This document shows positions 28,282-38,000 of a stretch of DNA of 64,000 nucleotides, piece after piece. The stretch's first letter is position 1; every line of letters begins with the position of its first letter. The translations under genes were made by a program, and so were the position numbers. Origin of the DNA: Acidobacteriaceae bacterium (GTDB lineage: Bacteria; Acidobacteriota; Terriglobia; Bryobacterales; Bryobacteraceae); the NCBI GenBank assembly GCA_019233755.1, contig JAFAMD010000012.1, forward strand, positions 22,381 through 86,380, read 5' to 3'. A model generated the notes under the pieces. That model was not told the DNA's origin. It saw only the letters and a program-made list of their open reading frames with translations, and ran no database searches.

Positions 28282-29106
28282 TCAGATTCGCATCATGTTC
28301 AGCAGCTCTTGCGTGCTCGCGCAGCGATCGAGAAAAAGGAACTGGCCTGAGTTTCTCACCTCCGATACAGCTTCAAGAAACCCGGTCATTGCCGCCCGAT
28401 AAAGCGATGTGGCGAGGCTGATACGCTTCACTCCGGCGCTGGCGAGTTCAGCGACCGAAAACGATTTCCCTTTGATGCCCACCATAAAATTCACTGGTTT
28501 CGATAAAGCCGTACAGGTTGCGCGCACGGCGTCAAGGTCAGGAAGGCCAGGTGCGAAAAGCACATCGGCTCCCGCTCGTTCAAAAGCCTGAAGGCGCTTG
28601 ATCGTCTCATCCAGGCTCGGGTTGGCATACATGAGATTGTGCGCTCGCGCAGTCAGAACAAAGGGGAAACTTAGAGAGCGAGCCGCTAGCGCGGCGGCAG
28701 TGATTCGTTCGACAGCGAGATTGAAGTCGTAAAGCGGCCTATCATGATTGCCGGTTGTATCTTCGATTGTGCATCCCACCAAACCGGCATCGGCGGCGAG
28801 CCGAATGGTTTCGGCGACAATGTCCGGTTCATTGCCGAATCCGCTTTCCAAATCGGCGGATACCGGCAAATCCGTTGCGTTCACAATCATCCGTGCATGC
28901 GAAAGCGCCTCATTTCTAGTCAACTCACCGTCTCTTCGGCCCAGGGCACAGGCGGAAGCGGCACTCGACGTTGCTAGTGCTTCGAACCCAAGTCCGGCGA
29001 GAATGCGGGCGGACGCTACGTCCCAGGGGTTTGGGATGACGAATATGCCCGGACGATCATGAAGAGTACGAAAGCGAGTTGCCTTTTCCTTCTGGGTGAC
29101 ACTCAT
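28282..29106 (-). CDS. Isocitrate lyase/PEP mutase family enzyme
   Basis: A 274-residue TIM-barrel C-C or P-C bond enzyme of the short ICL/PEPM branch. Visible motifs are FVIPNPWDVASARIL, ALATSSAASACALGRRDGE, LPVSADLESGFG (metal-binding Asp/Glu), VGCTIEDTTG and VLTARAHNLM. The catalytic KKCGH loop of true isocitrate lyases is absent, as expected for this branch, whose members include 2-methylisocitrate-lyase-like and oxaloacetate-decarboxylase-like proteins. The exact reaction is unknown. Confidence 0.88.
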   Translation of the reverse strand: MSVTQKEKATRFRTLHDRPGIFVIPNPWDVASARILAGLGFEALATSSAASACALGRRDGELTRNEALSHARMIVNATDLPVSADLESGFGNEPDIVAETIRLAADAGLVGCTIEDTTGNHDRPLYDFNLAVERITAAALAARSLSFPFVLTARAHNLMYANPSLDETIKRLQAFERAGADVLFAPGLPDLDAVRATCTALSKPVNFMVGIKGKSFSVAELASAGVKRISLATSLYRAAMTGFLEAVSEVRNSGQFLFLDRCASTQELLNMMRI

Positions 29107-29260
29107 CCGATTTAATTCTCCATGCGACTTCGAGATTTTACTTCATCAGACAGCCTCCGCGAATCGCGGAAGTGTGTGCTGTGGATGTGAGGCCCGGCCT
29201 CCCGGTACGAATCGGATTTAGGCGAGAAAAAAGCGGGTGCCAAAACATAGAATGGCGGGT

Positions 29261-29674
29261 ATGAAAAAAGACGTTCCCAAGTCGGTTGACGAGTACATTG
29301 CTGCGCAGCCTGAGGCGGTGCGGCCGAAGCTGGAACGGGTGCGGATCGCGATCAGGAAGGCCGTTCCGGAGGCACTGGAGGGCATCGGGTACGGTATGCC
29401 CGGATACAAGCTGCACGGAAAGCCGATGCTGTATTTCGCCGGCTTCAAGGAACACTATTCAGTATTTGCCGCGTCGGGGACGTTCTTCGCGGCGCTCGAA
29501 GATGAGCTCAAGGGCTATGATCTGCGAAAGGGCACAATTCACTTCCCACTCACCGAACCCGTGCCGGTTAAGCTAATCAGCCGGATCGCAAGGTTGCGCG
29601 CGGCTGCGATCGCCCCCACGGCGAAGAACCAGGAACCGGGCCGAGAGAAAGGAAGGCGCAAGCCGGCACAGTAG
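29261..29674 (+). CDS. DUF1801 (YdhG-like) protein
   Basis: From the ATG at 29261 this is a 137-residue protein. DUF1801 features are visible: SVDEYIAAQPEAVRPKLERV, AIRKAVPEALEGIGYGMPGY, FAGFKEHYSVFA and the late KGTIHFPLTEPVP. The family includes the B. subtilis YdhG-type putative iron chaperone, but its function is poorly known. Earlier in-frame ATGs at 29237 and 29252 are less consistent with the conserved start. The C-terminus is a lysine/arginine-rich tail. Confidence 0.85.
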   Translation: MKKDVPKSVDEYIAAQPEAVRPKLERVRIAIRKAVPEALEGIGYGMPGYKLHGKPMLYFAGFKEHYSVFAASGTFFAALEDELKGYDLRKGTIHFPLTEPVPVKLISRIARLRAAAIAPTAKNQEPGREKGRRKPAQ

Positions 29675-29771
29675 GAGACAGGGCGCCAGCCGGCGTTAGC
29701 TGCAAGATAGTGATCTGCGCGAACGTCGTTTCTGGCCAGGTTTCGACCTGCCGACCAACCGCTCACAATTA

Positions 29772-30170
29772 GGGCGTGTTCACACTATTAGAACAATAAG
29801 TTAGTAAAATGTTTTAGGATGGAGATCTCGGAAGAGCAGTATGCGCGCATCAAAGATAGCCTGCCGGTGCAGCGCGGCAACGTAAGTCTGAGCAACCTGC
29901 AGGTGCTGAACGCGATTCTCTTGTGGCGGAACAGGGTCGCAAGTGGCGTGGCTGCCGAAACGGTTTGGCCGCTGCCACACGATCTACATGCGTATGAGCC
30001 GGTGGGCGAAAAACGGCGTATTGGACCGTGTGTTTGAGCAACTGCAATTGGAACAGATCGTGCGGATTTGGCCGAGCGCCACTTCTATGGACTTCTGGCA
30101 CATCGCTGGACCCTTTATCTTACCCAGGCTGTTTGACCATCAACCGGCCTGTACACATGCAAACCGCTGA
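29772..30170 (+). pseudogene. IS5-family transposase remnant
   Basis: GGGCGTGTTCACACTATTAG near 29772 resembles the terminal repeat of IS5-type elements. The frame from 29819 reads MEISEEQYARIKDSLPVQRG and LSNLQVLNAIL, the N-terminus of an IS5-type (DUF4096) transposase. Two frameshifts follow: VAEQGRKWRG in one frame, then LPKRFGRCHTIYMRMSRWAK and NGVLDRVFEQLQLEQIV in a third (from 29943). The catalytic DDE part is missing. The next 250 bp, up to the first island gene, holds no recognisable gene and no clear right end. The remnant marks the left border of the glycan/cyclitol island. Confidence 0.8.
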
Positions 30171-30423
30171 TTGACAGGCGGACGCCCGAGCGTGGGGATT
30201 GGAAAAAACGCTTGCAGTGGAGGACAGACCGTCACCAGCGGCTACGAAAACATCGAGCGCTCGGCTCGGAGGTCTCCATCATCGCTAGGGCTGGAGCGTC
30301 GCTGCTCGAAATGCCATGGCCGATGATCGTGTGCCTATCAACTTAACGCTTTGGCTACGCACAATACCATTGACCTCGAACACCAAACAACGTTTTGACT
30401 TCAATCAAGCATCTCTTCGCGTG

Positions 30424-31641
30424 CTAAAGGAAAGATCGACTTTTGTTTGGGTCCAGCATGCTTGCGAATTGGCTCTCCAATGCCTTCGCCATGATTTCGG
30501 GACAATATAGTTCTTCATAGCGTTCCCTGGCACAGCGACCCAAACGGCTGGCAAGATCGGGCTGGCGGACCAAAGACAGCAGTGCATCGGCCAGTGCATC
30601 GGGATCCCCTGGACTAACGATGAGTCCGGTCCGGCCATGAAGAACGATCTCCGGGATACCACCCACCGCTGTAACTGCGGCGGGCTTCGCCAGGGACATG
30701 CCCTCGGCGATGGAGATGGGCAGGGAATCGAAAAGCGAGGCATGTGCGTGCACGTCGATCGCATTCCAGACATCGGCAATGTCGGCCTGATACTCCGTGA
30801 TCACAACGCGATCGGCGATTCCAAGATTCGCGGAGAGCCGTCGAAGGTAGTCTTTGTACGCTGGGTTGCGGGTGTACCCTACCACCAGGAAAGCAGTGTC
30901 TGGTTCCTGCTGGATGACTTTGCGCGCCGTGTGAAGAAGGACCTCATGTCCCTTATACTCAATCAGACGCCCGACCTGACCGATAACCCGGACACGCCGA
31001 CTATCGGGCAATCCAAACATTCGACGCATCTCCTCTGCTGATCGATGCGACCGCGGCTGGGGAATCCCGTTAGGAATAACCGCGACCTTCACCGCCTGCT
31101 TTTGCAGCAAGGCGCGCATTTGGTTAGCCCTGATCTGTGAATCGGTGATAACTGTATCAGCCAGGCGCAGCGCAACTCGGGTGGGCAGAGGCCACTGTAC
31201 ATCACTTCCGCTGTAGCCCCCATACAGTGTGATCGCGACCGGGGTGCGCGATAGCCGCCCGGCGAGCACGCTGACCACACCCGCTGATTCCAAATGGGCG
31301 TCGATCAGTTGCACATTCCACTTCCGGACCACGCGCGCCAGTCTTCGGGCCCTTCGTAGTATGCCCAGCTTTGCGTAGAGCCGAGAGGGCAGTCCGCCCG
31401 CATTCCAAGCGTGCTCCGGTTCTGCTTCCGAAAGATCATTTACCTCCACGCCAGCATTCAAGTATTGCTGACGGCGCGCTTGAAACTCGCCGGCGGCTCC
31501 ATAAGCGGAGGGGTTAAGCGTCAAAACAGAGTGCGCGAAACGAGTTTGGTCGAGCGTCTGGCTCATGCTCAACAAACGCGTCTCGTCGCCCCCAAACCCA
31601 AGTCCGTCGATGACGGACAGCACTCTGATTCTTTCATTCAC
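30424..31641 (-). CDS. GT4 family glycosyltransferase
   Basis: A 405-residue retaining glycosyltransferase with GT-B fold. The acceptor domain opens with VLSVIDGLGFGGDETRLLSM; the donor domain has VIGQVGRLIEYKGHEVLL and ITEYQADIADVWNAIDVHAH. The E-x7-E region reads FDSLPISIAEGMSLAKPAA, with the first acidic residue replaced by Asp. It is the last gene of a minus-strand pair with the SDR at 31669 (27 bp apart). It probably transfers an activated sugar or cyclitol during glycan assembly; donor and acceptor are unknown. Confidence 0.88.
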   Translation of the reverse strand: MNERIRVLSVIDGLGFGGDETRLLSMSQTLDQTRFAHSVLTLNPSAYGAAGEFQARRQQYLNAGVEVNDLSEAEPEHAWNAGGLPSRLYAKLGILRRARRLARVVRKWNVQLIDAHLESAGVVSVLAGRLSRTPVAITLYGGYSGSDVQWPLPTRVALRLADTVITDSQIRANQMRALLQKQAVKVAVIPNGIPQPRSHRSAEEMRRMFGLPDSRRVRVIGQVGRLIEYKGHEVLLHTARKVIQQEPDTAFLVVGYTRNPAYKDYLRRLSANLGIADRVVITEYQADIADVWNAIDVHAHASLFDSLPISIAEGMSLAKPAAVTAVGGIPEIVLHGRTGLIVSPGDPDALADALLSLVRQPDLASRLGRCARERYEELYCPEIMAKALESQFASMLDPNKSRSFL

Positions 31642-31668
31642 GACAAATCCTGGGAAAGAAACAGCTCG

Positions 31669-32685
31669 TCAAGCGCGGCCTGACGCGGCCTCACAGACCG
31701 GCGACGGATCATTTCGAAGGTACGGATCATCCAACCGCGGGATCGCCCCGCTGCGGATGAGATGCGCTACTTCGGCGATCCCATCTTGCACGGTTCTTGT
31801 TGGTAAAAAGCCGAGGTCGCGAGAGATCTTTGTAAAACAAACGCGATAATCTCGTGGGTCTTCCCATTGGTCGATGTACTCAATATGCGCATCCGCGGCG
31901 TGTGCTCGAACGAACTCAGCCAGATCCCTTTTTTTGAAGTTTTGGGTTGTTGAGCCTACGTTGTATACCTGTCCCCATTTATTGTTCGGCGAGCGAAGTA
32001 CTATCTCCACCGCCCGGGCGGCATCGCGAACATGGACATACGGTCGCCAGGATTGGCCGGCAAACACAACTAAGTGTTTCCTCGTGAGCATCCGCAGTGT
32101 GAACTCGTTTACCGTCAGATCGAAGCGCATTCTGGGCGAAACGCCAAACAACGTGGCAAAACGCAGGATTGCGAAAGATAGCGGCGCAAAAGTGCCCATC
32201 TCGAGAAGAGCTGTTTCGCACTCCACTTTTGTTTTGGCGTAAAGAGACAGGGGCACCACCATGGATCTCTCGTCAACGTATTCGTCTGAACCGAGTGACC
32301 TTCCATAATTGCTGCAACTAGAGGCAAGGATAAAACGTTCTATCTGTGCGCGTCGGCACTCGTCGAGCAGTTTCAGAGAGGCTTCTAAGTTAATCTCACG
32401 CGCCGCGACGGGCTGTTTGGCGCACGCGAGATCACCTACAATCGCGGCCAGGTGTATGACAACATCGATCCCTTTCAGTGAACGCCTGACCATCCGCTGA
32501 TCACGGATGTCTCCACGGACGAACTCGAAAGCAGGATGATTCCAGAAACCCAAAACTGAGTGTCCGCCGTACGACAGACAGTCAATAACTCGCACCGTAT
32601 GTCCGCTGCTCAGCAGAAGTCCGGCGACGGTGGATCCTAGATAACCCGCGCCTCCAGTGACCAGAACTTTCAACCCCTGACTCAT
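31669..32685 (-). CDS. NAD-dependent epimerase/dehydratase (extended SDR)
   Basis: A 338-residue extended SDR. The NAD-binding motif is VLVTGGAGYLGS, with VIHLAAIVGD, the serine region ILASSCSNYG and the catalytic YAKTK (YxxxK). The C-terminal domain (RPYVHVRDAARAVEIVL, VYNVGSTTQNFKK) is like UDP-glucose 4-epimerase relatives acting on NDP-sugars. It is divergent from the aminotransferase at 32923. The exact substrate is unknown; in context it is a nucleotide-activated sugar or cyclitol. Confidence 0.88.
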   Translation of the reverse strand: MSQGLKVLVTGGAGYLGSTVAGLLLSSGHTVRVIDCLSYGGHSVLGFWNHPAFEFVRGDIRDQRMVRRSLKGIDVVIHLAAIVGDLACAKQPVAAREINLEASLKLLDECRRAQIERFILASSCSNYGRSLGSDEYVDERSMVVPLSLYAKTKVECETALLEMGTFAPLSFAILRFATLFGVSPRMRFDLTVNEFTLRMLTRKHLVVFAGQSWRPYVHVRDAARAVEIVLRSPNNKWGQVYNVGSTTQNFKKRDLAEFVRAHAADAHIEYIDQWEDPRDYRVCFTKISRDLGFLPTRTVQDGIAEVAHLIRSGAIPRLDDPYLRNDPSPVCEAASGRA

Positions 32686-32775
32686 GACAGCGCTGCCGAG
32701 CCATACCGAGCGGCAGTGAGACAGCCGTGCCGCCGCAAGACCTCTAATGGTAACGCCAAGCTAAACTCCTTCGGA

Positions 32776-32797
32776 AGTACGAAGAAGTACTAATACC
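32776..32797. promoter_or_regulatory. Paired AGTAC motif in a divergent promoter region
   Basis: AGTAC occurs at 32776-32780 and again at 32786-32790, one helical turn apart, followed by TAATACC. A very similar arrangement, AGTAC-N4-AGTACTATATAACC, lies at 43972-43994 upstream of the main operon. This is a candidate shared operator; the significance is untested. Confidence 0.3.
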
Positions 32798-32922
32798 ATT
32801 ATTCGAGCGACGTCCCATTCTAAGCCCGATTGACGAGAGGAGATACGATTTCATTCATGCGACTGTTGACTAGGCCGAAGCGAATCTAGTAATCAGGAAA
32901 CCACGCAGTCGCGAAACGTCAT

Positions 32923-34110
32923 ATGAGGTCTCCGTTTCTTCCCTATTCGGTGCCGTACATCGGCGATGAAGAGATCGCGGAAGTTATTGATAGCCTGCGT
33001 AACGGGTTTCTCACCGCGGGGCCCAAGGTGAAGATCTTCGAAGCGCAGTTTGCGGACTTTATTGGTACAAAACATGCGATTGCCGTCAACTCGTGCACTG
33101 CTGCTCTCGAACTGGCGCTGGCGGCGCTCGACATAGGGCCGGGAGACGAGGTAATTGTACCCACGTTGACCTTCTGCGCCACTGCGAACGTCGTCGAGCA
33201 CCGAAGGGCCACCACCGTTCTCGTTGATGTGGGAGAAGATCTCCAAATCGACGCTGAAGCAGTCGAAAGAGCCATATCTCACAAAACTCGAGCTGTTATA
33301 CCGGTTCACTACGGCGGCCAAGCGTGCGACCTGAAATCCGTTCTACAACTCGCAAACCGCAAGGGAGTCGCTGTGATTCAGGATGCCGCTCACAGTGTCG
33401 GTACGGAATACGATCAACGAAAGATCGGTGCCGACGGTTTGGTGACGGCCTTCAGCTTCTATCCGTCCAAGAACATGACGACCGGGGAGGGCGGGATGCT
33501 GACCACAAGCGACAATCGACTTGCGGAAAGGCTGCGCGTGCTCTCGCTACACGGAATAAGACGCGACTCTGCTTCCAAGGAGATTGGTCCATGGCTGTAC
33601 GAAATTTATGAACCGGGTTACAAAGCTAAAATGACTGATCTTCAGGCGTCGATTGGTATTCACCAACTGAGACGTCTTGAAGGCTTTATTTCAAGACGTC
33701 GAGAGATTGCCCAAATCTATTCAGATGCTTTTAAGAACCTACCGGAGCTTGTATTACCAGTCGATTTGCCCGGCCGCCCTCATGCATATCATCTGTACAC
33801 TGTCCGGATTGTTGCAGAGCGATGCAGACTACAACGCGATACGTTCATTCAGCAGCTCAAGAAAGCCGGCATCGGCAGCAGCGTTCATTTCATTCCGCTG
33901 CATCGGCATCCTTATTATCGGGACAAGTATGAATATCCGGCCACTTCGTTCCCTGTCGCGGAGGCGTTTTTCCCAAAAATTCTTTCTCTTCCGCTGTACC
34001 CGAAAATGTCCGACGGAGACGTGCTCCGCGTGATTTCAGCAGTGCGCGATATCATTTGCGCGGCTCAAAATGCAAGGCACTGTTCGTCCGTTCAGCGGAG
34101 AACCTCTTGA
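32923..34110 (+). CDS. DegT/DnrJ/EryC1/StrS family PLP aminotransferase
   Basis: A 395-residue aminotransferase of the class that aminates keto-sugars and keto-cyclitols. Typical text: LPYSVPYIGDEEIAEVI, FADFIGTKHAIAVNSCTAAL, IGPGDEVIVPTLTFCATANV, VIQDAAHSVGTEYD, the PLP-lysine region FSFYPSKNMTTGEGGM and PGYKAKMTDLQASIGIHQL. The active-site Lys is present. It is the only plus-strand gene inside the first half of the island, and its end overlaps the convergent GT4 gene by 19 bp. It would act with glutamate as amino donor; product stereochemistry and substrate are unknown. Confidence 0.92.
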   Translation: MRSPFLPYSVPYIGDEEIAEVIDSLRNGFLTAGPKVKIFEAQFADFIGTKHAIAVNSCTAALELALAALDIGPGDEVIVPTLTFCATANVVEHRRATTVLVDVGEDLQIDAEAVERAISHKTRAVIPVHYGGQACDLKSVLQLANRKGVAVIQDAAHSVGTEYDQRKIGADGLVTAFSFYPSKNMTTGEGGMLTTSDNRLAERLRVLSLHGIRRDSASKEIGPWLYEIYEPGYKAKMTDLQASIGIHQLRRLEGFISRRREIAQIYSDAFKNLPELVLPVDLPGRPHAYHLYTVRIVAERCRLQRDTFIQQLKKAGIGSSVHFIPLHRHPYYRDKYEYPATSFPVAEAFFPKILSLPLYPKMSDGDVLRVISAVRDIICAAQNARHCSSVQRRTS

Positions 34111-35264
34111 TAGATCCCTAAGAGGGACCGCGTGTAAGCATCGAGGGAGAAACGGCTCCGCAACATTTCTTTCGCCTTACAGGCATACGCACGGGCTATC
34201 AACGGTGACTCGAGCAGGCTGGCGATCGCACTTGCCAGAAGGTCCGGCTGTCGGGGAGGCGTGAGGACAGCCGTTTCTCGATGCGTGAGAATCTCGGGAA
34301 TTCCACCGGCGCAAGTTGCCACGATGGGGACGCCTGCCGCCATCGCTTCGAATATCACATGAGGGCAGCCTTCACTATGCGACGGCAGAACGAAAATGTC
34401 TGCGGCGCAGTAGAAGGGGAGGACATCGGGTACGTTTGAGGCGAGCACCACTCGAGATTGCAAGCCAAGTCTACGGACTTCGGCTTCCAGTTTAGGCTGT
34501 TCAGGTCCAAAGCCGACCAGAACCAGTTTCCACTTCAATTGCGGGCTAGACCGCCACATGTGACAGACCGCGTGGATCAAATCCATCTGGCCCTTTTCGT
34601 ACGACATTCGGCCCACAGCCAGCAGAAATCGCGCGTCTCGGTCAATCCCTAATCTCATCCTTAGGCTCATGGCACCTTCCGCAGGCTCGCCGGTAACGAT
34701 ATCGGCTGCATTGTGGAGAATGCAGATGCGTTCGTCACTGACGCCCGCAGCGAGCAACTGACTCTTAAAGGCCCGACAAGGGATCACAACACGATCCGCA
34801 GAGCGCAATGACCAGCGATCCAGCTGGTTGTAACAAGTCATTTTTAAGTCGGTCGCGGTATATCCGTGGTGAAAAGCGATCCAGGGGCGGCTCCGGTGAA
34901 CGCCGGCTGCTTTGATTAGAAAATGTGATTTGACGCTGTTGGTCTGAATGATGTCGGGGATGGCATCCTCAATCGTCTGATGAATCGACGAAAATATTTT
35001 GAGATCAAATCGACCTCGTTCGGGGATCACGTATGTTTTCAATCCGCGCTTCCGCACGGCCTGAACGAATTCGTTGCGCGAATGGCTCCAGCCTGGCGCA
35101 TCCCTATGGAACGTGACAATCGATACGAGCACGCCGTGGAGATCTCCTCTATGCAGGCCGGCGATATGGTCACAGAAGGTCAGTATTGTTTTTGCGACAC
35201 CATTGATTGAGGTGGCCTCTACGAAAATCAGGACTCTCAGAGGTCTAGCCGGTGCGGATAGCAC
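34092..35264 (-). CDS. GT4 family glycosyltransferase
   Basis: A 390-residue GT-B glycosyltransferase. Motifs: LIFVEATSINGVAKTIL, DIIQTNSVKSHFLIKAAG, FLLAVGRMSYEKGQMDLI and the complete E-x7-E motif SEGCPHVIFEAMAAGVPIV. Its start overlaps the end of the epimerase at 35245 by 20 bp, so it is the distal gene of the long minus-strand operon. It probably transfers the product of the upstream nucleotide-sugar/cyclitol genes. Confidence 0.9.
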   Translation of the reverse strand: MLSAPARPLRVLIFVEATSINGVAKTILTFCDHIAGLHRGDLHGVLVSIVTFHRDAPGWSHSRNEFVQAVRKRGLKTYVIPERGRFDLKIFSSIHQTIEDAIPDIIQTNSVKSHFLIKAAGVHRSRPWIAFHHGYTATDLKMTCYNQLDRWSLRSADRVVIPCRAFKSQLLAAGVSDERICILHNAADIVTGEPAEGAMSLRMRLGIDRDARFLLAVGRMSYEKGQMDLIHAVCHMWRSSPQLKWKLVLVGFGPEQPKLEAEVRRLGLQSRVVLASNVPDVLPFYCAADIFVLPSHSEGCPHVIFEAMAAGVPIVATCAGGIPEILTHRETAVLTPPRQPDLLASAIASLLESPLIARAYACKAKEMLRSRFSLDAYTRSLLGIYQEVLR

Positions 35265-36303
35265 TATGTCCCTCCGGCACGGAGCCTGTAAGTGAGGTGG
35301 GCCAAACTCGCTGATAATAATTCCAAATGTCCGTAAGCGTGTTCCGGAACGTATGGGAAGGTTCGAATCCTGAAGCGAGTAAACGTGTTATGTCCGCGTA
35401 ATGCCGGGGCACATCGATGCGTCCATCTGATCGCGTTTCGATAGGAACGTCCATTTTCGTAATGGAAAGAAGCTCATGCACGAGCTGCCAGACAGGGCGT
35501 TCAACGCCGCTTCCGACATTTATAAGTCCCTCGGATGTTTTGCTTTTCGCAATTGTCACAATCGCGGCGGCCAGATCGCGCACATCGATAAAATCGCGCG
35601 TCGAGTCCAGCGCACCAAGTTTCAGGGCGCCTCCTCCGCGTCTGTGTAATGCGCTCAACTGGGCAGCTACTTGACCTGCAATATGGCGCTCGTCTTGACC
35701 GGGTCCTATCACATTAAAGATTCGGGCGATAGCTAAACGGATTCCAGCCTTTCGCGCCATCAGTCGTGCCCAGTGCTCAGCGGCCATTTTACTGATCGAA
35801 TACTCGTCCACTGGCTCGCACGGCTCGGTTTCGCGAATGGGTAATCGCTCGGACGGAACCACGCCATAAACCCCACCTGACGATCCGACCACAACCTTCG
35901 GATGTTCGGCTCGCACCTCGCTCACAGCCTGCAGCAGAGTTACGGTTCCCTCAATATTGCTCCGCAGTAACTGCGGCCGAGGATCTCCACGCAGGCACGA
36001 GGCAAGATGAAGAACAAACTGCGGTTGGAAATCACTAAGAATCGAACGGACCTGCTGCTTGACGCGCACGTCGACCGTTTTATATTCGTAGCGTTGATCG
36101 AGCGCATGAGAGATTTCAGGCGGCAAGGGCGCACGGATACGGCCGGTAACGCTCGAAATTCGGTGGGAAAACCAGCCGTCCAACCGCTCTGAACGGCCGA
36201 TCCCGAGCACAACAGCGTCAGGGGAGGACTGCAGAATACAACTTGTTGCATAGCGAGCGACAAATCCCTGCGCACCGGTAATCAACCATCGCGTTCTCAT
36301 CAA
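35245..36303 (-). CDS. NAD-dependent epimerase/reductase (GDP-6-deoxymannose reductase-like)
   Basis: A 352-residue extended SDR. The start is WLITGAQGFVARY; VLHLASCLRG, VGSSGGVYG and the YSISK catalytic motif follow, with NVIGPGQDERHIAGQVAAQL and RDFIDVRDLAAAIV, which resemble Rmd/GDP-4-keto-6-deoxymannose reductase relatives. No GDP-mannose 4,6-dehydratase was identified in the window, so the substrate may be another GDP- or NDP-bound intermediate. It overlaps the preceding SDR by 4 bp (translational coupling). Confidence 0.87.
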   Translation of the reverse strand: MMRTRWLITGAQGFVARYATSCILQSSPDAVVLGIGRSERLDGWFSHRISSVTGRIRAPLPPEISHALDQRYEYKTVDVRVKQQVRSILSDFQPQFVLHLASCLRGDPRPQLLRSNIEGTVTLLQAVSEVRAEHPKVVVGSSGGVYGVVPSERLPIRETEPCEPVDEYSISKMAAEHWARLMARKAGIRLAIARIFNVIGPGQDERHIAGQVAAQLSALHRRGGGALKLGALDSTRDFIDVRDLAAAIVTIAKSKTSEGLINVGSGVERPVWQLVHELLSITKMDVPIETRSDGRIDVPRHYADITRLLASGFEPSHTFRNTLTDIWNYYQRVWPTSLTGSVPEGHSAIRTG

Positions 36304-37238
36304 CCGGCCCTCAGTGTCAGTTCCAGCCCTGCTTCGAGACTTGTGAGTGGAGACCAGCCAAGTTCTTTCACCACGCGACGGTTATCCGCCACCAGCCGCT
36401 GGATGTCGGCACGCTGGGGCCGCCGGTCCTCAATGTTTTCTCTTAGCTCCAGCGGTCTGCCAAGCACTTGCAGAACGGTTTGTGCCAGCTCAAAAACGCT
36501 AGTTCCTCGCATGGTTCCCAAGTTAAATACCTGATTTGCGGCTGGCGCCACACAAGCTCGAACGATAGCTGCTGCAATGTCGTTAACGAAGCAGTAATCC
36601 CGGACGGGCCGAAAATCATCCAATTGAATGGGTTCGCCTGCGCGAGCCGCGCTGATAATCCGGCTGACAACTGATTCCCGCGATGCTCCTGGCCCGTAAA
36701 CAGAAAACGGCCGAAACACAATCGTCTCTAGACCGAAGATGCGTTGATACACTCCAACCAACGTTTCTGCGCCGATCTTAGCGGCCGCGTATGGGGAGCG
36801 AGCCTCGAGTGGGTGATCCTCTCCAACAAAGTCAACGCGGGGACGTCCGTATACCTCTGCCGAAGAGATATATATGAACCGCCGAACTCCACACCGCGCA
36901 CACGCCTGGAGCAAACAGGCAGTTCCCGCCGCATGGACTCGCACAAATTCTGCGGCATCGTCGAACGATAAGCGGACCGAGGGCGGTCCGGCAATGTGTA
37001 TGACAACCTCTGTATCTTCTGCCAAGGATCTAACAGCGTCCGCATCGCATATGTCCGCGTAGATCGCATTTCCCCCTGCTTCCAGGTCACAGGCGCCCAA
37101 TGCCGGGGCGACGCAAAGTGTTTTTGGGGCGACTACTTGCTCTACGAGTTCCTTGACAACTGCCGAGCCGAGGAAACCATTCGCACCCGTGACCGCAACC
37201 CGACTGAGGGAACGGTTCGCAGTGTCTTCAGATTGCAT
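36300..37238 (-). CDS. NAD-dependent epimerase/dehydratase (extended SDR)
   Basis: A 312-residue extended SDR with AVTGANGFLGSAVV, VIHIAGPPSVRLSFDDA, YISSAEVYG, the catalytic YAAAK and the C-terminal RDYCFVNDIAAAIVRAC. It resembles UDP-glucose/UDP-GlcNAc 4-epimerase-like enzymes. It lies 15 bp after the nucleotidyltransferase and overlaps the next SDR by 4 bp, well inside the operon. The exact reaction is unknown. Confidence 0.88.
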   Translation of the reverse strand: MQSEDTANRSLSRVAVTGANGFLGSAVVKELVEQVVAPKTLCVAPALGACDLEAGGNAIYADICDADAVRSLAEDTEVVIHIAGPPSVRLSFDDAAEFVRVHAAGTACLLQACARCGVRRFIYISSAEVYGRPRVDFVGEDHPLEARSPYAAAKIGAETLVGVYQRIFGLETIVFRPFSVYGPGASRESVVSRIISAARAGEPIQLDDFRPVRDYCFVNDIAAAIVRACVAPAANQVFNLGTMRGTSVFELAQTVLQVLGRPLELRENIEDRRPQRADIQRLVADNRRVVKELGWSPLTSLEAGLELTLRAG

Positions 37239-37253
37239 TAGAGCCTCAAGCTG

Positions 37254-38000
37254 TTAGCCCGCGAGCGGCTGTCGGCGAACCGAGCTTAGTGATTGTTGTA
37301 ACTCGAGGACTGCTTCTGCACGCGCCAAGGCCAGCTCATCATTCACGTCGACCCACCAAGCATCATGTCGATATGAGGCGACGATCTCGTTGGCTTCCAA
37401 CAAGGTTTGAACCAAAACAGGGATGTCGGTGCGGGCTGATTCGGGAATCATCAGCATTGCCCTGCGATGGAGCACGTACGTGCCGCTCGATATCGTCACG
37501 GGGATATTCGGCTTCTCATGATATTCAGTTACACGTTCACCGACAGTGTTGACCCGTCCAAAAGGAATCCGAAAGAGCTCGTCATGAGTCGCGATGGATA
37601 GAGCAGCATTCATGCCGATGTGGAAAGCAACAAATTTTGTCAAGTCGAGACCAGTGAGATTATCCACGTTCACTACTACGATGTTCTCGGCTATGTCTGC
37701 AAGGCATCTGGCACTGCCAATGGTGCCAAGCGGCAATGCCTCAACCAGCACCTCCAGGCGTGCACCGCTTCGTGAGGCGATTGCCTTCCCGGTGGTGTCG
37801 ACCCAAAAGCGCAGCTCATGCTCGTCGGTACTGACGGCTACCCAGACGTGGCGCAGCCCCGAGCAACAAAGCGTATCGAGATTTCTCTCGATGAGTGATC
37901 TTCCGCCGATTTCACGAAGCGCCTTGTGCGTCTTGCAACCACCGGAACGCATTCTCTGCGAGCGTCCGCCAGCCATGATAAGCGCTGCGCATTTCAGCAT
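37254..38000 (-). CDS. Sugar-phosphate nucleotidyltransferase (HddC/GlmU-like)
   Basis: A 248-residue nucleotidyltransferase starting at the ATG complementary to 37998-38000, which begins MLKCAALIMAGGRSQRM. This start overlaps the Nudix stop by 7 bp; the frame is open further upstream inside the Nudix gene but with non-conserved residues. Visible are the nucleotide-binding loop MAGGRSQRM, KALREIGGRSLIERNLD, the metal Asp in VVVNVDNLTGLD and the late WWVDVNDELALARAEAVL. It should couple a sugar- or cyclitol-1-phosphate to NTP. C7-cyclitol pathways such as validamycin also use such an enzyme after the kinase. The nucleotide is not predictable from sequence. Confidence 0.87.
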   Translation of the reverse strand: MLKCAALIMAGGRSQRMRSGGCKTHKALREIGGRSLIERNLDTLCCSGLRHVWVAVSTDEHELRFWVDTTGKAIASRSGARLEVLVEALPLGTIGSARCLADIAENIVVVNVDNLTGLDLTKFVAFHIGMNAALSIATHDELFRIPFGRVNTVGERVTEYHEKPNIPVTISSGTYVLHRRAMLMIPESARTDIPVLVQTLLEANEIVASYRHDAWWVDVNDELALARAEAVLELQQSLSSVRRQPLAG